Shown piece by piece: positions 55,059-63,439 of a DNA stretch of 64,000 bases. Source of the stretch: Phaeovulum vinaykumarii (GTDB lineage Bacteria; Pseudomonadota; Alphaproteobacteria; Rhodobacterales; Rhodobacteraceae); the NCBI RefSeq assembly GCF_900156695.1, contig NZ_FTOM01000008.1:82568-146567 (forward strand), written 5' to 3'. The translations under genes and the position numbers were made by a program. How positions within the stretch are numbered: position 1 is the stretch's first letter; each line of letters opens with the position of its first letter. The notes below the pieces were generated by a model. The model searched no databases and was not told where the DNA came from. It saw only the letters and a program-made list of their open reading frames with translations.

Positions 55059-56399
55059 TCACCGCGGCAGCGTGAGTTCGACGCGCAGGCCGCGCAGCCT
55101 CAGACCGTCGGTCAGACGCAGCGTGCCGCCGTGGCTGCGCAGGATCTCGGCGGCAATGGCCAGCCCCAGCCCGACCCCCTGCCCGCGGTTCTGATTGCGC
55201 GCAGGATCCAGCCGGGTGAAGGGCCGCAGCGCCTCCTCGCGCCGCTCGGGCGGAATGCCGGGGCCGTCATCCTCGACCGCGATCTTCAGCATCCGCGCCC
55301 CGACCGTCAGCGTCACCTCGGCCTGGGTGCCATAGCGCACGGCATTGCCCAGAAGGTTCTCGACCGCGCGGCGCAAGGCCTGCGGGCGCAGCGTCACAAG
55401 ATCCCCGTCCGCCGCCCCCGGCTCGACGATCAGCCGCACCGCCTGACCCGCACGCCGGGCGTCCTCGACGATCCCGCCCAGCCAGTCCGCCGGCACGACA
55501 TCCAGCGCCGGCTCGTCGGCATTGTCGTCGCGCGCAAAGGCGAGAAAGGCGTCGATCATCCGCCCCATCTCGTCCACATCCTTTTCCAGCGCAGCGACAT
55601 CCTCGTCGCCGGGCAGCATCGACAGCCCCAGACGAATCCGCGTGAGCGGGGTGCGCAGGTCATGGCTGATCCCCGACAGCATCAGCCGGCGCTGTTCGGA
55701 TTGCCGCTCGATCCGGCCGCGCATCTCGACGAAGGCCGACCCCGCCGCGCGCACCTCGGTCGCGCCGGCAGGGCGATAGGGCACCACCCGCCCGCGGCCG
55801 TAATCCTGCGCCGCCCGCGCCAGCCGGCGGATGGGCCGCAGCTGGTTGCGCAGGAACAGATAGGCGATGACCGTCATCAGCAGCCCGGTGAAAACCATCA
55901 GAACCAGAAGCTGATGCGGGTTCGACGCCGACACCCGCGCCCGCGGAAAGGTCACGAACATCGGCCCGTGGCGCGTCTCGATCCACAGCCGCACGCGCCG
56001 TTCGTCCGACAAATCCACCCGCGACACGCCGCCAAGACCGCCGCGCAGCGTGGCAATGACCACCCGGCCCGAGAAATCGTAGAAGGCGCGCGGATCGGGC
56101 CCCTCGGGCGGCGGCGGCGCATCCCCGGCCAGCGCCACCCCCAGGTTCAGCGGATCGGCCACCATGCGCAGCCGGATGCGCGCCTCGCCCGGCGTGTCGG
56201 CCTTCTGCACCACGGTGTCGAGAAAACGCATCTCGCGCAGCATCACCGCCGTCATCTGCCGCGTCACCCCCTCGAAGTGGCGTTGCAGAAACACGACCGA
56301 CACGACAAGCTGAAGCGAAAAGATCGGCAGGATCAGGATCAGCGCGGCCCGCCCATAAAGCCCGCGCGGCATCATGCGTTTGAGCCAGCTGAATGTCAT
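55059..56399 (-). CDS. Sensor histidine kinase, EnvZ-like
   Basis: A 446-residue membrane kinase. It has one N-terminal membrane segment (GRAALILILPIFSLQLVVSVVFL), a periplasmic sensor region of about 130 residues, a second segment (LLVLMVFTGLLMTVIAYLFL), a HAMP domain beginning RNQLRPIRRLA, the phosphoacceptor His in SGISHDLRTPLTR and the catalytic ATPase boxes NLLGNAVRYG, EDDGPGIP and GQGVGLGLAIAAEI. Layout and H-box match EnvZ. No response regulator gene is adjacent, so it is an orphan here; an OmpR-type partner such as PetR lies about 19 kb away. It is divergent from an MBL-fold gene with 39 bases between. Confidence 0.93.
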   Translation of the reverse strand: MTFSWLKRMMPRGLYGRAALILILPIFSLQLVVSVVFLQRHFEGVTRQMTAVMLREMRFLDTVVQKADTPGEARIRLRMVADPLNLGVALAGDAPPPPEGPDPRAFYDFSGRVVIATLRGGLGGVSRVDLSDERRVRLWIETRHGPMFVTFPRARVSASNPHQLLVLMVFTGLLMTVIAYLFLRNQLRPIRRLARAAQDYGRGRVVPYRPAGATEVRAAGSAFVEMRGRIERQSEQRRLMLSGISHDLRTPLTRIRLGLSMLPGDEDVAALEKDVDEMGRMIDAFLAFARDDNADEPALDVVPADWLGGIVEDARRAGQAVRLIVEPGAADGDLVTLRPQALRRAVENLLGNAVRYGTQAEVTLTVGARMLKIAVEDDGPGIPPERREEALRPFTRLDPARNQNRGQGVGLGLAIAAEILRSHGGTLRLTDGLRLRGLRVELTLPR

Positions 56400-56438
56400 G
56401 GCGTCACTCTAGACGCGAAGAGCGAACGAGGAAAGTCA

Positions 56439-57338
56439 ATGTCCCCTCCCCGTCCCGGCGCGCCGCGGTGGCTGGCCCCCGGCCTGCGCGTGGTCCTGGC
56501 ACCCAATCCGGGGCCGATGACGCTGCATGGCACGAACACCTATATCCTGGGCGAAGGCGCGGTGGCGGTGATCGACCCCGGCCCCGACGACCCGCACCAT
56601 CTGGCCGCGATCCTGGCCGCGCTGGCGCCCGGCGAAAGCGTCAGCCATATCTTCGTGACCCATGCCCATCTCGACCATTCGCCGCTGGCCGGGCCGCTGG
56701 CGCGCGCGACCGGCGCACAGGTCCATGCCTTCGGCCCGCCCGAGGCCGGCCGATCCCCGCGCATGGCCGCCCTGGGCACGCGCATCGGCGGCGGCGAGGG
56801 CGTCGACACGGGCTTTCGCCCCGACATCTGCCTGCCCTGCGGCGCGCGCATCGAAGGGCCGGGCTGGTGGCTGCGCGCGCTGCACACGCCGGGGCATTTC
56901 TCGAATCATCTGTGCTTCGAAAGCGCGGTCGGCACCTTCAGCGGCGATCACGTGATGGGCTGGGCCTCGACGCTGATCTCGCCGCCCGATGGCGATCTCT
57001 CGGCCTATTTCACCGCGCTCGACCGGCTCGAGGCGCTGACCAGTCCGCGTCTCTTTCCCGGTCACGGCGACCCGGTCGAGGCCCCCACCGCCCGCATCGC
57101 CGAGTTGCGCGCGCACCGGCAGACGCGCACCGCGCAGATCCTGGCCGCGCTGGCAGACGGCCCCGCCAGCGCCGAGGATCTGGCACGCCGCATCTACACC
57201 GACACGCCGGCTGCGCTGATGGGCGCGGCTACCCGCAACGTTCTCGCGCACCTCCTTGATCTTGAAGAGAAAGATCAGATCCGCGCCGCCGGAGACCCCG
57301 CCCCCGAAACCCGTTTCACCCGGCTCGAAAATTTGTGA
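56439..57338 (+). CDS. MBL-fold metallo-hydrolase (LACTB2-like)
   Basis: A 299-residue metallo-beta-lactamase fold protein. The start MSPPRPGAPRWLAPGLRVV is followed by NPGPMTLHGTNTYILG and the metal motif VTHAHLDHSPL (about residue 75), HTPGHFSNHLCF, SGDHVMGW and the final PGHGDPV. A C-terminal winged-helix-like segment (LARRIYTDTPAALMGAATRNVLAHLLDLE) is typical of the LACTB2 group, which includes RNA endonucleases; glyoxalase II is less likely. GAGGAAAG precedes the ATG. It lies upstream of tRNA-Asn. Confidence 0.88.
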   Translation: MSPPRPGAPRWLAPGLRVVLAPNPGPMTLHGTNTYILGEGAVAVIDPGPDDPHHLAAILAALAPGESVSHIFVTHAHLDHSPLAGPLARATGAQVHAFGPPEAGRSPRMAALGTRIGGGEGVDTGFRPDICLPCGARIEGPGWWLRALHTPGHFSNHLCFESAVGTFSGDHVMGWASTLISPPDGDLSAYFTALDRLEALTSPRLFPGHGDPVEAPTARIAELRAHRQTRTAQILAALADGPASAEDLARRIYTDTPAALMGAATRNVLAHLLDLEEKDQIRAAGDPAPETRFTRLENL

Positions 57339-57408
57339 CAGGAAGGCAAAAAAATCCGCATTCCCCCTCTGGACGCGCCCGAGACGGAACGCTATACAGC
57401 CCGCGTGT

Positions 57409-57483
57409 TCCGGCGTAGCTCAGCGGTAGAGCAGTTGACTGTTAATCAATTGGTCGTAGGTTCGATCCCTACCGCCGGAGCCA
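57409..57483 (+). tRNA. tRNA-Asn (anticodon GTT)
   Basis: A 75-base tRNA: acceptor TCCGGCG with CGCCGGA, D-arm AGCTCAGCGGTAGAGC, anticodon stem TTGAC with loop TGTTAAT... giving GTT, T-arm GGTTCGATCC and encoded CCA. The sequence after it is a phage-derived remnant, so it is the likely insertion target. Confidence 0.95.
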
Positions 57484-57511
57484 AAAATCCCAAGAAAATC
57501 AGGTAGATGTG

Positions 57512-57537
57512 AAAGCGCCCCGCTCGGGGTGCGCTTT
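57512..57537 (+). terminator. Hairpin after tRNA-Asn
   Basis: AAAGCGC (57512-57518) and CCC pair with GGG and GCGCTTT (57531-57537) with one bulged T. The right arm ends in TTT. It probably ends the tRNA-Asn transcript. Confidence 0.55.
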
Positions 57538-57571
57538 GAAGCGTGCTCGGGGTAACGTTTGGGGTAACGAA

Positions 57572-57598
57572 AAAGGCCGCCGGGGTGCGGCGGCCTTT
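57572..57598 (-). terminator. Rho-independent terminator of the phage-remnant genes
   Basis: AAAGGCCGCCG (57572-57582) pairs perfectly with CGGCGGCCTTT (57588-57598), loop GGGTG. On the minus strand it follows the HTH gene and runs into TTTTTCG, so it is read as the end of the minus-strand operon. Confidence 0.75.
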
Positions 57599-57619
57599 CG
57601 TGGTTCTCGGGCTCTCGCC

Positions 57620-57898
57620 CTATCCGTGCCTTGCGTGCCTTCCGCCCGTCACCGGCCGGTGAGTCGCCCCGCGCAGCACCGAGTCGCACGCCGATCGCGA
57701 GTAGCCGACAAGCTCGCCAATCTGGCGGGCGTTCATGCCCTCGCGCCCGAGCCGCCGGATCAACGCTACCGTCTGCAAGGGCATGGCACCGCGCTTGCGG
57801 CTCGCGTAACCCGCTGCGACGAGCGCCTCGTGCACGGCCGCCACGTCTTCGACGGGAAGCGCGAGCGCCTCGGCTATGGCGCGGTGCGCGGCTCTCAC
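57620..57898 (-). CDS. Small helix-turn-helix protein after the portal gene
   Basis: A 92-residue protein read from a GTG at 57898 that overlaps the portal stop (GTGA). The C-terminal half contains a clear helix-turn-helix, GMNARQIGELVGYSRSACDSVLRG, of the type found in small phage DNA-binding proteins; the N-terminal half (AAHRAIAEALALPVEDVAAVHEALVAAGY) is helical. I cannot name a family. It may be a regulator or a terminase-like DNA-recognition protein of the element. A terminator follows. Confidence 0.65.
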   Translation of the reverse strand: MRAAHRAIAEALALPVEDVAAVHEALVAAGYASRKRGAMPLQTVALIRRLGREGMNARQIGELVGYSRSACDSVLRGATHRPVTGGRHARHG

Positions 57899-59079
57899 GC
57901 CATGCCCTCGCTCGCGGCCGAGGCGGCGGGCTCGCCGCGCGGCGACCAGCCTTCCACCTCGCGCACCTCGTCCACCGTGAGCACGCCCGCCTCGATCGCG
58001 ATCTTGTGCGCCGCCCACCGGGCCGCGTGATCGCCGCGCAGAAGCCCGGAGAGGTCAACGTCGATCTCGTGGCGTTCGCGCTCGGCGTCGGTCAGGATGG
58101 AGCGCGAGAGTTCCGTTTCGAGCTTCCGCGCCCAATGCGCCAAGGTGCTTTGCGCGAAGTGCCGCAAGAGCGTCTCGGAGTTCGTGAAGCTCGCGTGATC
58201 GAGGATGCCGACAAGCGGCGCGGGCACGCCGAACGCCCGGGCGATCTCTTCCGTCGAGAACCGGCGGGCGGCGAGAATCTCGGCGTCTTCCGGCGAGATC
58301 GTCGGGAAGGGCTCGAACTTGAGTCCCTCTTCGAGCACGGCGGGTGCGCCACGGTTGACACCGCCGAAGCGCGCCATGAACGACTCCTTGAGCCGCTTCG
58401 CCGCGCCTTCGGAGAGGTTCTTCTCGTGCATGAGCACACCCGACGGCCGATCGGCGTTCTTCCAAAGCGAGCGCGCGTGCGCGTCGATCTCGACGGCGCT
58501 CTCGGCCGCCGCGAAGGCCCGGCGAAGGGGGGAAACCCCTATCACGCCGTCGTCGGTGCGGGCGCGCAGATGGAGCACCTCGGAAGGCAAGAGCCGCCGC
58601 GTCGTGCCCATAGGCGCGGAGAGGTCGTCGCCGGTTACGTGGTAGATCACGCGCCCGGGATTGACGAGTTCGACGCGGACGAGGCCCCACCGGATCGGGC
58701 GAAGCTCGACGACGCGGCCCGCACGATCGGTGACGACTTCGGCGAGCCCGTTGCCATGCAGAAGCGCCGAGGCCGCCAGCCATTCCACGAAGTCGGGCCA
58801 CGACTGCCACGGGTTCGGCCCGCGCCGCACGAGGCGGGCGAACGGGTGCCCGGCGGCCTCGTGGCGCTCGTCGCCCTCGAAGCGGTAGAGGCGCACCGGA
58901 AGGCCCGCCAGTTGTCCCGAGATCACGCCAACGCACGCAGCGGTGACGGCGAGTTGCTCGGCCGGATACTTGCCCGACGGCGTGCCGAGCCAATGCGCGC
59001 CGAGAGCCGCGAGCGTCTCGTTGGACGCGGCCGAGCGCGTCTCGACGTGGCGGCGGCGGAAGAGGTCAGCGAATCCCAT
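57895..59079 (-). CDS. Phage portal protein (HK97 family)
   Basis: The portal forms the ring through which DNA enters the capsid. The 394-residue product starts MGFADLFRRRHVET and shows the family pattern: AACVGVISGQLAGLPVRLYR near residue 50, VEWLAASALLHGNGLAEVV near 100, ADRPSGVLMHEKNLSEGAAKRL and FSTEEIARAFGVPAPLVGILDHASFTNSETLLRHF near 285. It looks intact. A GAGG site supports the ATG at 59079, which overlaps the end of the protease gene by 14 bases. Confidence 0.88.
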   Translation of the reverse strand: MGFADLFRRRHVETRSAASNETLAALGAHWLGTPSGKYPAEQLAVTAACVGVISGQLAGLPVRLYRFEGDERHEAAGHPFARLVRRGPNPWQSWPDFVEWLAASALLHGNGLAEVVTDRAGRVVELRPIRWGLVRVELVNPGRVIYHVTGDDLSAPMGTTRRLLPSEVLHLRARTDDGVIGVSPLRRAFAAAESAVEIDAHARSLWKNADRPSGVLMHEKNLSEGAAKRLKESFMARFGGVNRGAPAVLEEGLKFEPFPTISPEDAEILAARRFSTEEIARAFGVPAPLVGILDHASFTNSETLLRHFAQSTLAHWARKLETELSRSILTDAERERHEIDVDLSGLLRGDHAARWAAHKIAIEAGVLTVDEVREVEGWSPRGEPAASAASEGMA

Positions 59080-59623
59080 GATAGCCTCGCAGGTGATCGA
59101 GATAGAGCGCACGGCGGCGGGCTTCGTCGGCCACGTCGAGCGAGCGACGCGCGACGACGGTTGCCGGATAGGCCGGGCTCGGGGTGATGGTCACGTCGAG
59201 AAGCTCGACTTCGAGAAGCTCGCGCGTCGCGGGCTTGGTGGCATGGTTCCAGCGATCGCGGATCGCCCGGAAGCCGAAGCTCGCGCCGGTGATATCGCCG
59301 CGCCCGACGCTTTCCAGAACGTCGCGCCCGGCCGAGGTGTTCGCCACGTCCAGAGCGAAGAAGAGGCCCTTGCCGTCTTCCTTGAGGCGCAGCGTGCCCG
59401 CCTTGGAGCGGCCGAGCACGGCGCGCGTGTCGTGGTGGAAGAGCGCGAGAACGTCGTCGCCCCGCTTGAGCGAGGCGGCGAAAGCCCCCGGCGCGATCGT
59501 CTCGACGAAGCCGCCGAGATCGTGCGAGGGCGAGTTGAAGACGGCGGCGTAACCCTCGATCCGGCCGCCTTCAACGGCGCGGAGTTCGAGGGCACGCCGC
59601 TCTATGTCGGCGTGCCCTTCCAT
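59066..59623 (-). CDS. HK97-family prohead protease
   Basis: The protease matures the capsid (MEROPS U35). The 185-residue product has the family features: IEGYAAVFNSPSHDLGGFVETIAPGAF, LFHHDTRAVLGRSKAGTLRL with the catalytic histidine, and DITGASFGFRAI with the serine. It follows the capsid remnant, starting one base past its stop, and overlaps the portal gene. In HK97 and in the Rhodobacterales gene transfer agent the protease lies between portal and capsid too, but transcription runs from portal to capsid; here it runs the other way. Confidence 0.87.
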   Translation of the reverse strand: MEGHADIERRALELRAVEGGRIEGYAAVFNSPSHDLGGFVETIAPGAFAASLKRGDDVLALFHHDTRAVLGRSKAGTLRLKEDGKGLFFALDVANTSAGRDVLESVGRGDITGASFGFRAIRDRWNHATKPATRELLEVELLDVTITPSPAYPATVVARRSLDVADEARRRALYLDHLRGYHGIR

Positions 59624-59624
59624 G

Positions 59625-60190
59625 TTACGCGGCCTTGATCTTCATGAGCTTGATCGCGGCGTCGTCGGTGACGATCCCGCCCACGCGCTTCGAGAGGTAG
59701 AAGCCCGTGTAGCCCTTGCGAGTCACCTCGTCGCGGATCAGGCGAACGCCCGTGCGATCCGCGATCGTGTAGCCCGCGCGGAAGTCGCCGAACGCGATCG
59801 GGAAGGCACCCACGGCGATCGAGGGCATGTCTTCGGCGATCACGACGGGGTAGCCGAGAAGCCGCGCAGGCTGGCCAGCCGCCAGAGAGTCGGCCCACAT
59901 GAACCGGCCTTCGGCGTCCTTGAGCTTGTGCACGACGGCGGCCGTCGTCGAGTTCATGACGAAGGTGCCGTTCGCCCGGTAGCCCGCCCGCAGCTTGTAA
60001 ACGAGGTTGATGAGATCGTCGGCGACGATCACACCGGCGGCCGCCGTCTCGACGAATTGCAGCGCACCGGCGGTGCGCGTCGCGTCGTCGGCGGCCTCGG
60101 GCGTCACGGCGAGGAAGCCCGTCGGCTTGTTCGTGCCGTTGCCGCTGATGAAGGCCGCGCCCTCGGCTTCCGCGAAAGCTCGACAAGCTG
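59625..60190 (-). pseudogene. Phage major capsid protein (HK97 fold), N-terminal part missing
   Basis: The last 186 residues match HK97-type capsid proteins: AFAEAEGAAFISGNGTNKPT, LVYKLRAGYRANGTFVMNST, then LGYPVVIAEDMPSI and a final GFYLSKRVGGIVTDDAAIKLMKIKAA. The scaffold-like delta domain and N-arm, about 200 residues in intact proteins, are absent; homology stops near 60190, where GC content falls. The open frame runs on to 60374 but with unrelated residues. The C-terminus and the stop are complete. Confidence 0.72.
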
Positions 60191-60192
60191 CA

Positions 60193-60692
60193 ACAGCAAG
60201 GCCATCTGCCGAGGAAACTACAGTTTGTCGGAAAGTATGTTGGTCACGTAAGGAACGCGGCAAACCACGGGTTGATTCTGACATCGGCGCAGCTTGGGAC
60301 ATGCCAGATGCGACGGGGCGAAACTTCGTATTTGTGGCTGCGCAGTTTATCCGGGCGACCGTGGCCCATCGCAATCAGCGGCATGAAGTTTAGTGGTAGC
60401 TGCGCCGCCTAGACGTGCGGCACATCCGCGCGACCATCGCCCGCCAGTTCGACACGCAGTCAGCCCTGTATGATCCGCATTCGCAGGTCGCGATGATTTG
60501 TTCGTCCGGCTCGACGTGCGGCACGGGCTTTTCCTCAAGTTCCAGTTTGAGGGCTTCTTGCGCCGCGTCAAAGGTCAGCCTCTGCGTGCCCTCCAACAAG
60601 TCGCAACGAGCCTTTCGGGACAACTCGACAAGGCCACCGGCACGGCGGGCCTTCATGCCCCCTAGCAACGCGCCAAGGCCTGGCCGATCTCG
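60193..60692. other. Degraded border of the phage remnant
   Basis: This 500-base stretch between the truncated capsid gene and the iron-transport operon holds no gene I can name. Its first 200 bases are less GC-rich than the rest of the window. On the minus strand a 92-codon frame at 60390-60668 (MLGGMKARRAGGLVELSRK start) has a plausible helical, Glu-rich middle and a CECG motif, but no recognisable relative. I found no copy of the tRNA-Asn 3' end that would mark an attachment site. Confidence 0.45.
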
Positions 60693-60971
60693 TCAGCGGT
60701 CTCCCTCTCTCGGGGGTTCGGGCGCGGCGGGGTCGGGCGCGCGGAAATCGTATGTTGCGGCGCTGGGGCAGCTTCCGCCGCAGCCGGCACAGCCCGAACA
60801 GGCCGGTGCGAGGGGCGTTGCGCGATTTCGCCGAAACAGGCGGCGGCGGAACAGGAACGCCAGCGCGAGCAGGGTCACGGCCCCGACCACCGCCAGATCT
60901 GCGCCCGACATCGCCGTTTCCCCCGCGATGTCGATCGCCGGCGTCGCGGGGGGGGTGGGGGCTTCGGTCAT
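60693..60971 (-). CDS. FeoB-associated Cys-rich membrane protein
   Basis: A 92-residue protein with one membrane segment (LAVVGAVTLLALAFLF), followed by a basic turn (RRRLFRRNR) and a cysteine cluster CSGCAGCGGSC. This layout is that of the Cys-rich proteins found after feoB. A role in iron handling or as a small metal-binding partner of FeoB is inferred from position. Its ATG overlaps the feoB stop by four bases (ATGA), so it is translationally coupled to feoB. Confidence 0.82.
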   Translation of the reverse strand: MTEAPTPPATPAIDIAGETAMSGADLAVVGAVTLLALAFLFRRRLFRRNRATPLAPACSGCAGCGGSCPSAATYDFRAPDPAAPEPPREGDR

Positions 60972-63439
60972 GGGGTCTCTCCCGTCGGCTGGATCGCGGC
61001 GCGGCGCCAGGGCTTGGGCAGCGCCACCAGCAGCAAGAGCACAAGCGCGGTGACATAGACCGCCGTCATCGCCTCGAGCCCGGTCAGATCGAACATCGAG
61101 CCCAGGGTAAAGACGGCACTGGCCACACCCAGCCCCAGGATCGTCGGGAAGACGATCGAGAACCCCATCCAGGCGTAGCTGTCGGTCTGCACCCGCACCA
61201 TGATCACCGTGGCAAGGCAGGGCGGATAGAGCGCGAAGAACAGCATCAGCGCCACGGCCGACAGCGCCGTGCGCCCGCCGGCCTTCTGCTCGGCGCCCAT
61301 ACGTTCTTCCAGGGTCACGTTCTGGCCCTCGTCCTGATCGAAGAGAACGCCCAGCGTCGACACCGAGCTTTCCCGCGCCGCAAAGGACGCCAGAAGTGCG
61401 ACGTTGATCTTCCAGTCGAAGTCGGCGAATTGCGTCACCGGCTCGAGGCTGCGCCCGACCATGCCCAGAAAGCTGCTTTCGATCCGGTCCTTGCGCATCT
61501 CGCCGCGCAACGCGCTGCGAGCGTTGGCCAGCGTCCGCAGCGCGCGGGCCGCGGCCTTGTCCTCGGCGGCGCGCGCGCGCAGCACGAAGGGCGCGAAATC
61601 GGGATGCGCGGCGCGGATCCCGGCATCCAGGGCCTCGACCGCCGCGCGGCTCTGCGCGTTCAGGCGCGCGGCCTTGTAGTCGGTATAGACATTGACCAGA
61701 TCGACCAGCGCCGCCTGATCGGGCACGGCGGCCAGGTTGGGGTTACCCTGGAGCGTGTCGTAGAACTGCGCGATCGCGGCTTCGGCACGGGCGTCATAGC
61801 TCGCCTGGCGGGTTTCGGGAACGCCGGGGAATTGCAAAAGCACATAGATCACCACGGCGATCGCCATCACCACCGTGCCGACCTTCTTGATGTAGAGCCA
61901 GGTGCGGTCGAAGGCGCGGCGCAGAACGCCGGTGATGGTGGGGACGTGATAGGCCGGCAGGTCCATCACGAAGGGCGCGGTGTCATAGCCGCGCAGGACG
62001 GTCCCGGTGAGAAGCCGCGCGACCAGCAGCGCCGCCAGCATCGTGAAGGTGGCCAGATAGAACAGCATCAGCCCCTTGGATTCGGGAAAATATATGTTGA
62101 TCAACAACGTATAGAGCGGGATCTTCGCCATGCAGTTCATGTAGGGAACCGTCAGGATCGTCGCCATGCGCGCGCGGGCATCGGGAATGCCCTTGGTCGC
62201 CATGACACCGGGCACGGCGCAGCCACCGGCAAAAACCCCGGCCAGGATGAATGGCAGCGTCGATTGCCCGTGCAGGCCGAAGCGATGCAACACCCGGTCC
62301 AGGATGAAGGCGATCCGGGCCATGTAGCCCGAATCCTCGATGATGGCGATCAGCGCGAACAGGATCAGGAAGATCGGCACGTAATTGAGCAGCGTATTGG
62401 CGCTGTCGACCAGCCACAGACCCAATGCGCGGATCTGCGGATCGGCCAGAAAGCCCGCATCGGGCAGAAGATCGGCCACGAACATCCGCATGCCGGCCAG
62501 GAAGGGCCAGGTGATCTTGGTCAGCTCATAGCCCTGCACGATCGACAGCTGATAGATCGCCCAGACCGTCGCCACCAGGATCACCGGCGCCAGAAGCCGG
62601 TTCAGAACCAGCCGGTCGATCCTTTCGGACAGCGGCACGTGATCGTCGCGGGTGGGAACGGCCGCCGTCTGCGCCAGTTGCGCAGCCTGCGCGTCGCGCG
62701 CCGCGAAAAGCTGATCGGCAAGGCCATGCGGCGCGTCTTCTGCCGACGCCGCGCAACGGGCCTCGAACGGCGCGGGATCGACACCCCGCGCCCGCAGGAT
62801 CTGCGCGGCCTCGGGGTCTTCTTCCAGAAGGGTGGTCGCCAGCCAGCGGGCGGGCAGATCGGACACCGCGGGGATGCGCGCCAGATCCGCCGTCAGCTCC
62901 GCGATCAGCGGGTCGAGCGCACCATAGTGCGGCGGCGTGCCGGGACGGGCGGCATGCGCGATGGCCTCGCGCAGCGCCTCGGCGCCCTGGCCCTTGCGCC
63001 CGACCAGCGCCACCACCGGCACCCCCAGCGCGCGTTCCAGCGCCTGCGGGTCAATTCGAAGACCGTTGCGCGCCGCCACGTCCGTCATGTTCAGCGCCAC
63101 CACCATGGGGCGGCCCAACTCCAGAAGTTGCAGCGTCAGGACCAGAGACCGGCGCAGGTTCGACGCATCGAGCACATTGACGACCACATCCGGGCGGTCC
63201 TCCAGCAGCGCCTGACGGGTCACCCTTTCCTCGGGCGAGAACGAGCTGAGCGAATAGCAGCCGGGCAGGTCCAGCACCCGCAGCCGCTGGCCCGCATGCG
63301 TATAGAGACCGGATTTCTTGTCGACCGTCACGCCGGGGTAATTGGCGATATGCTGGTGCAGGCCGGTCAGAAGGTTGAACAGCGTGGACTTGCCGGCGTT
63401 CTGCTGGCCGGCCAGCGCGATCAGACGGGGCTCAGACAT
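60968..63439 (-). CDS. feoB: Ferrous iron transport protein B
   Basis: FeoB imports Fe2+ across the inner membrane with an N-terminal GTPase. The 823-residue product has the G-boxes GQQNAGKST (G1), DLPGCYSL (G3) and NMTD (G4), then two Gate domains with the conserved cysteines of GGCAVPGVM and NCMAKIPLYT, and eight or more membrane segments. Between about residues 540 and 642 there is a hydrophilic, Ala-rich insertion with ARAEAAIAQFYDTLQGN. The start at 63439 overlaps the feoA end by eight bases. Confidence 0.95.
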   Translation of the reverse strand: MSEPRLIALAGQQNAGKSTLFNLLTGLHQHIANYPGVTVDKKSGLYTHAGQRLRVLDLPGCYSLSSFSPEERVTRQALLEDRPDVVVNVLDASNLRRSLVLTLQLLELGRPMVVALNMTDVAARNGLRIDPQALERALGVPVVALVGRKGQGAEALREAIAHAARPGTPPHYGALDPLIAELTADLARIPAVSDLPARWLATTLLEEDPEAAQILRARGVDPAPFEARCAASAEDAPHGLADQLFAARDAQAAQLAQTAAVPTRDDHVPLSERIDRLVLNRLLAPVILVATVWAIYQLSIVQGYELTKITWPFLAGMRMFVADLLPDAGFLADPQIRALGLWLVDSANTLLNYVPIFLILFALIAIIEDSGYMARIAFILDRVLHRFGLHGQSTLPFILAGVFAGGCAVPGVMATKGIPDARARMATILTVPYMNCMAKIPLYTLLINIYFPESKGLMLFYLATFTMLAALLVARLLTGTVLRGYDTAPFVMDLPAYHVPTITGVLRRAFDRTWLYIKKVGTVVMAIAVVIYVLLQFPGVPETRQASYDARAEAAIAQFYDTLQGNPNLAAVPDQAALVDLVNVYTDYKAARLNAQSRAAVEALDAGIRAAHPDFAPFVLRARAAEDKAAARALRTLANARSALRGEMRKDRIESSFLGMVGRSLEPVTQFADFDWKINVALLASFAARESSVSTLGVLFDQDEGQNVTLEERMGAEQKAGGRTALSAVALMLFFALYPPCLATVIMVRVQTDSYAWMGFSIVFPTILGLGVASAVFTLGSMFDLTGLEAMTAVYVTALVLLLLVALPKPWRRAAIQPTGETP

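Noticed and set aside
57420..58058. A 212-codon minus-strand frame covering tRNA-Asn
   Set aside because: It runs through the tRNA and the terminators. Its end (GGRDRTYDQL) is a familiar artefact of translating tRNA regions.
57895..60190. Capsid, protease and portal genes as part of the Rhodobacterales gene transfer agent
   Set aside because: The gene transfer agent order is portal, protease, capsid with many tail genes after it. Here the order is reversed, the capsid is truncated and no tail genes follow.
60390..60668. A 92-codon frame in the remnant border as a firm gene
   Set aside because: It has no recognisable relative and no clear ribosome-binding site, so it is only described within the border region.
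57484..60692. Flanking direct repeats (attL/attR) of the remnant
   Set aside because: I looked for a second copy of the tRNA-Asn 3' end before the feo genes and found none, so the element boundary is not defined.
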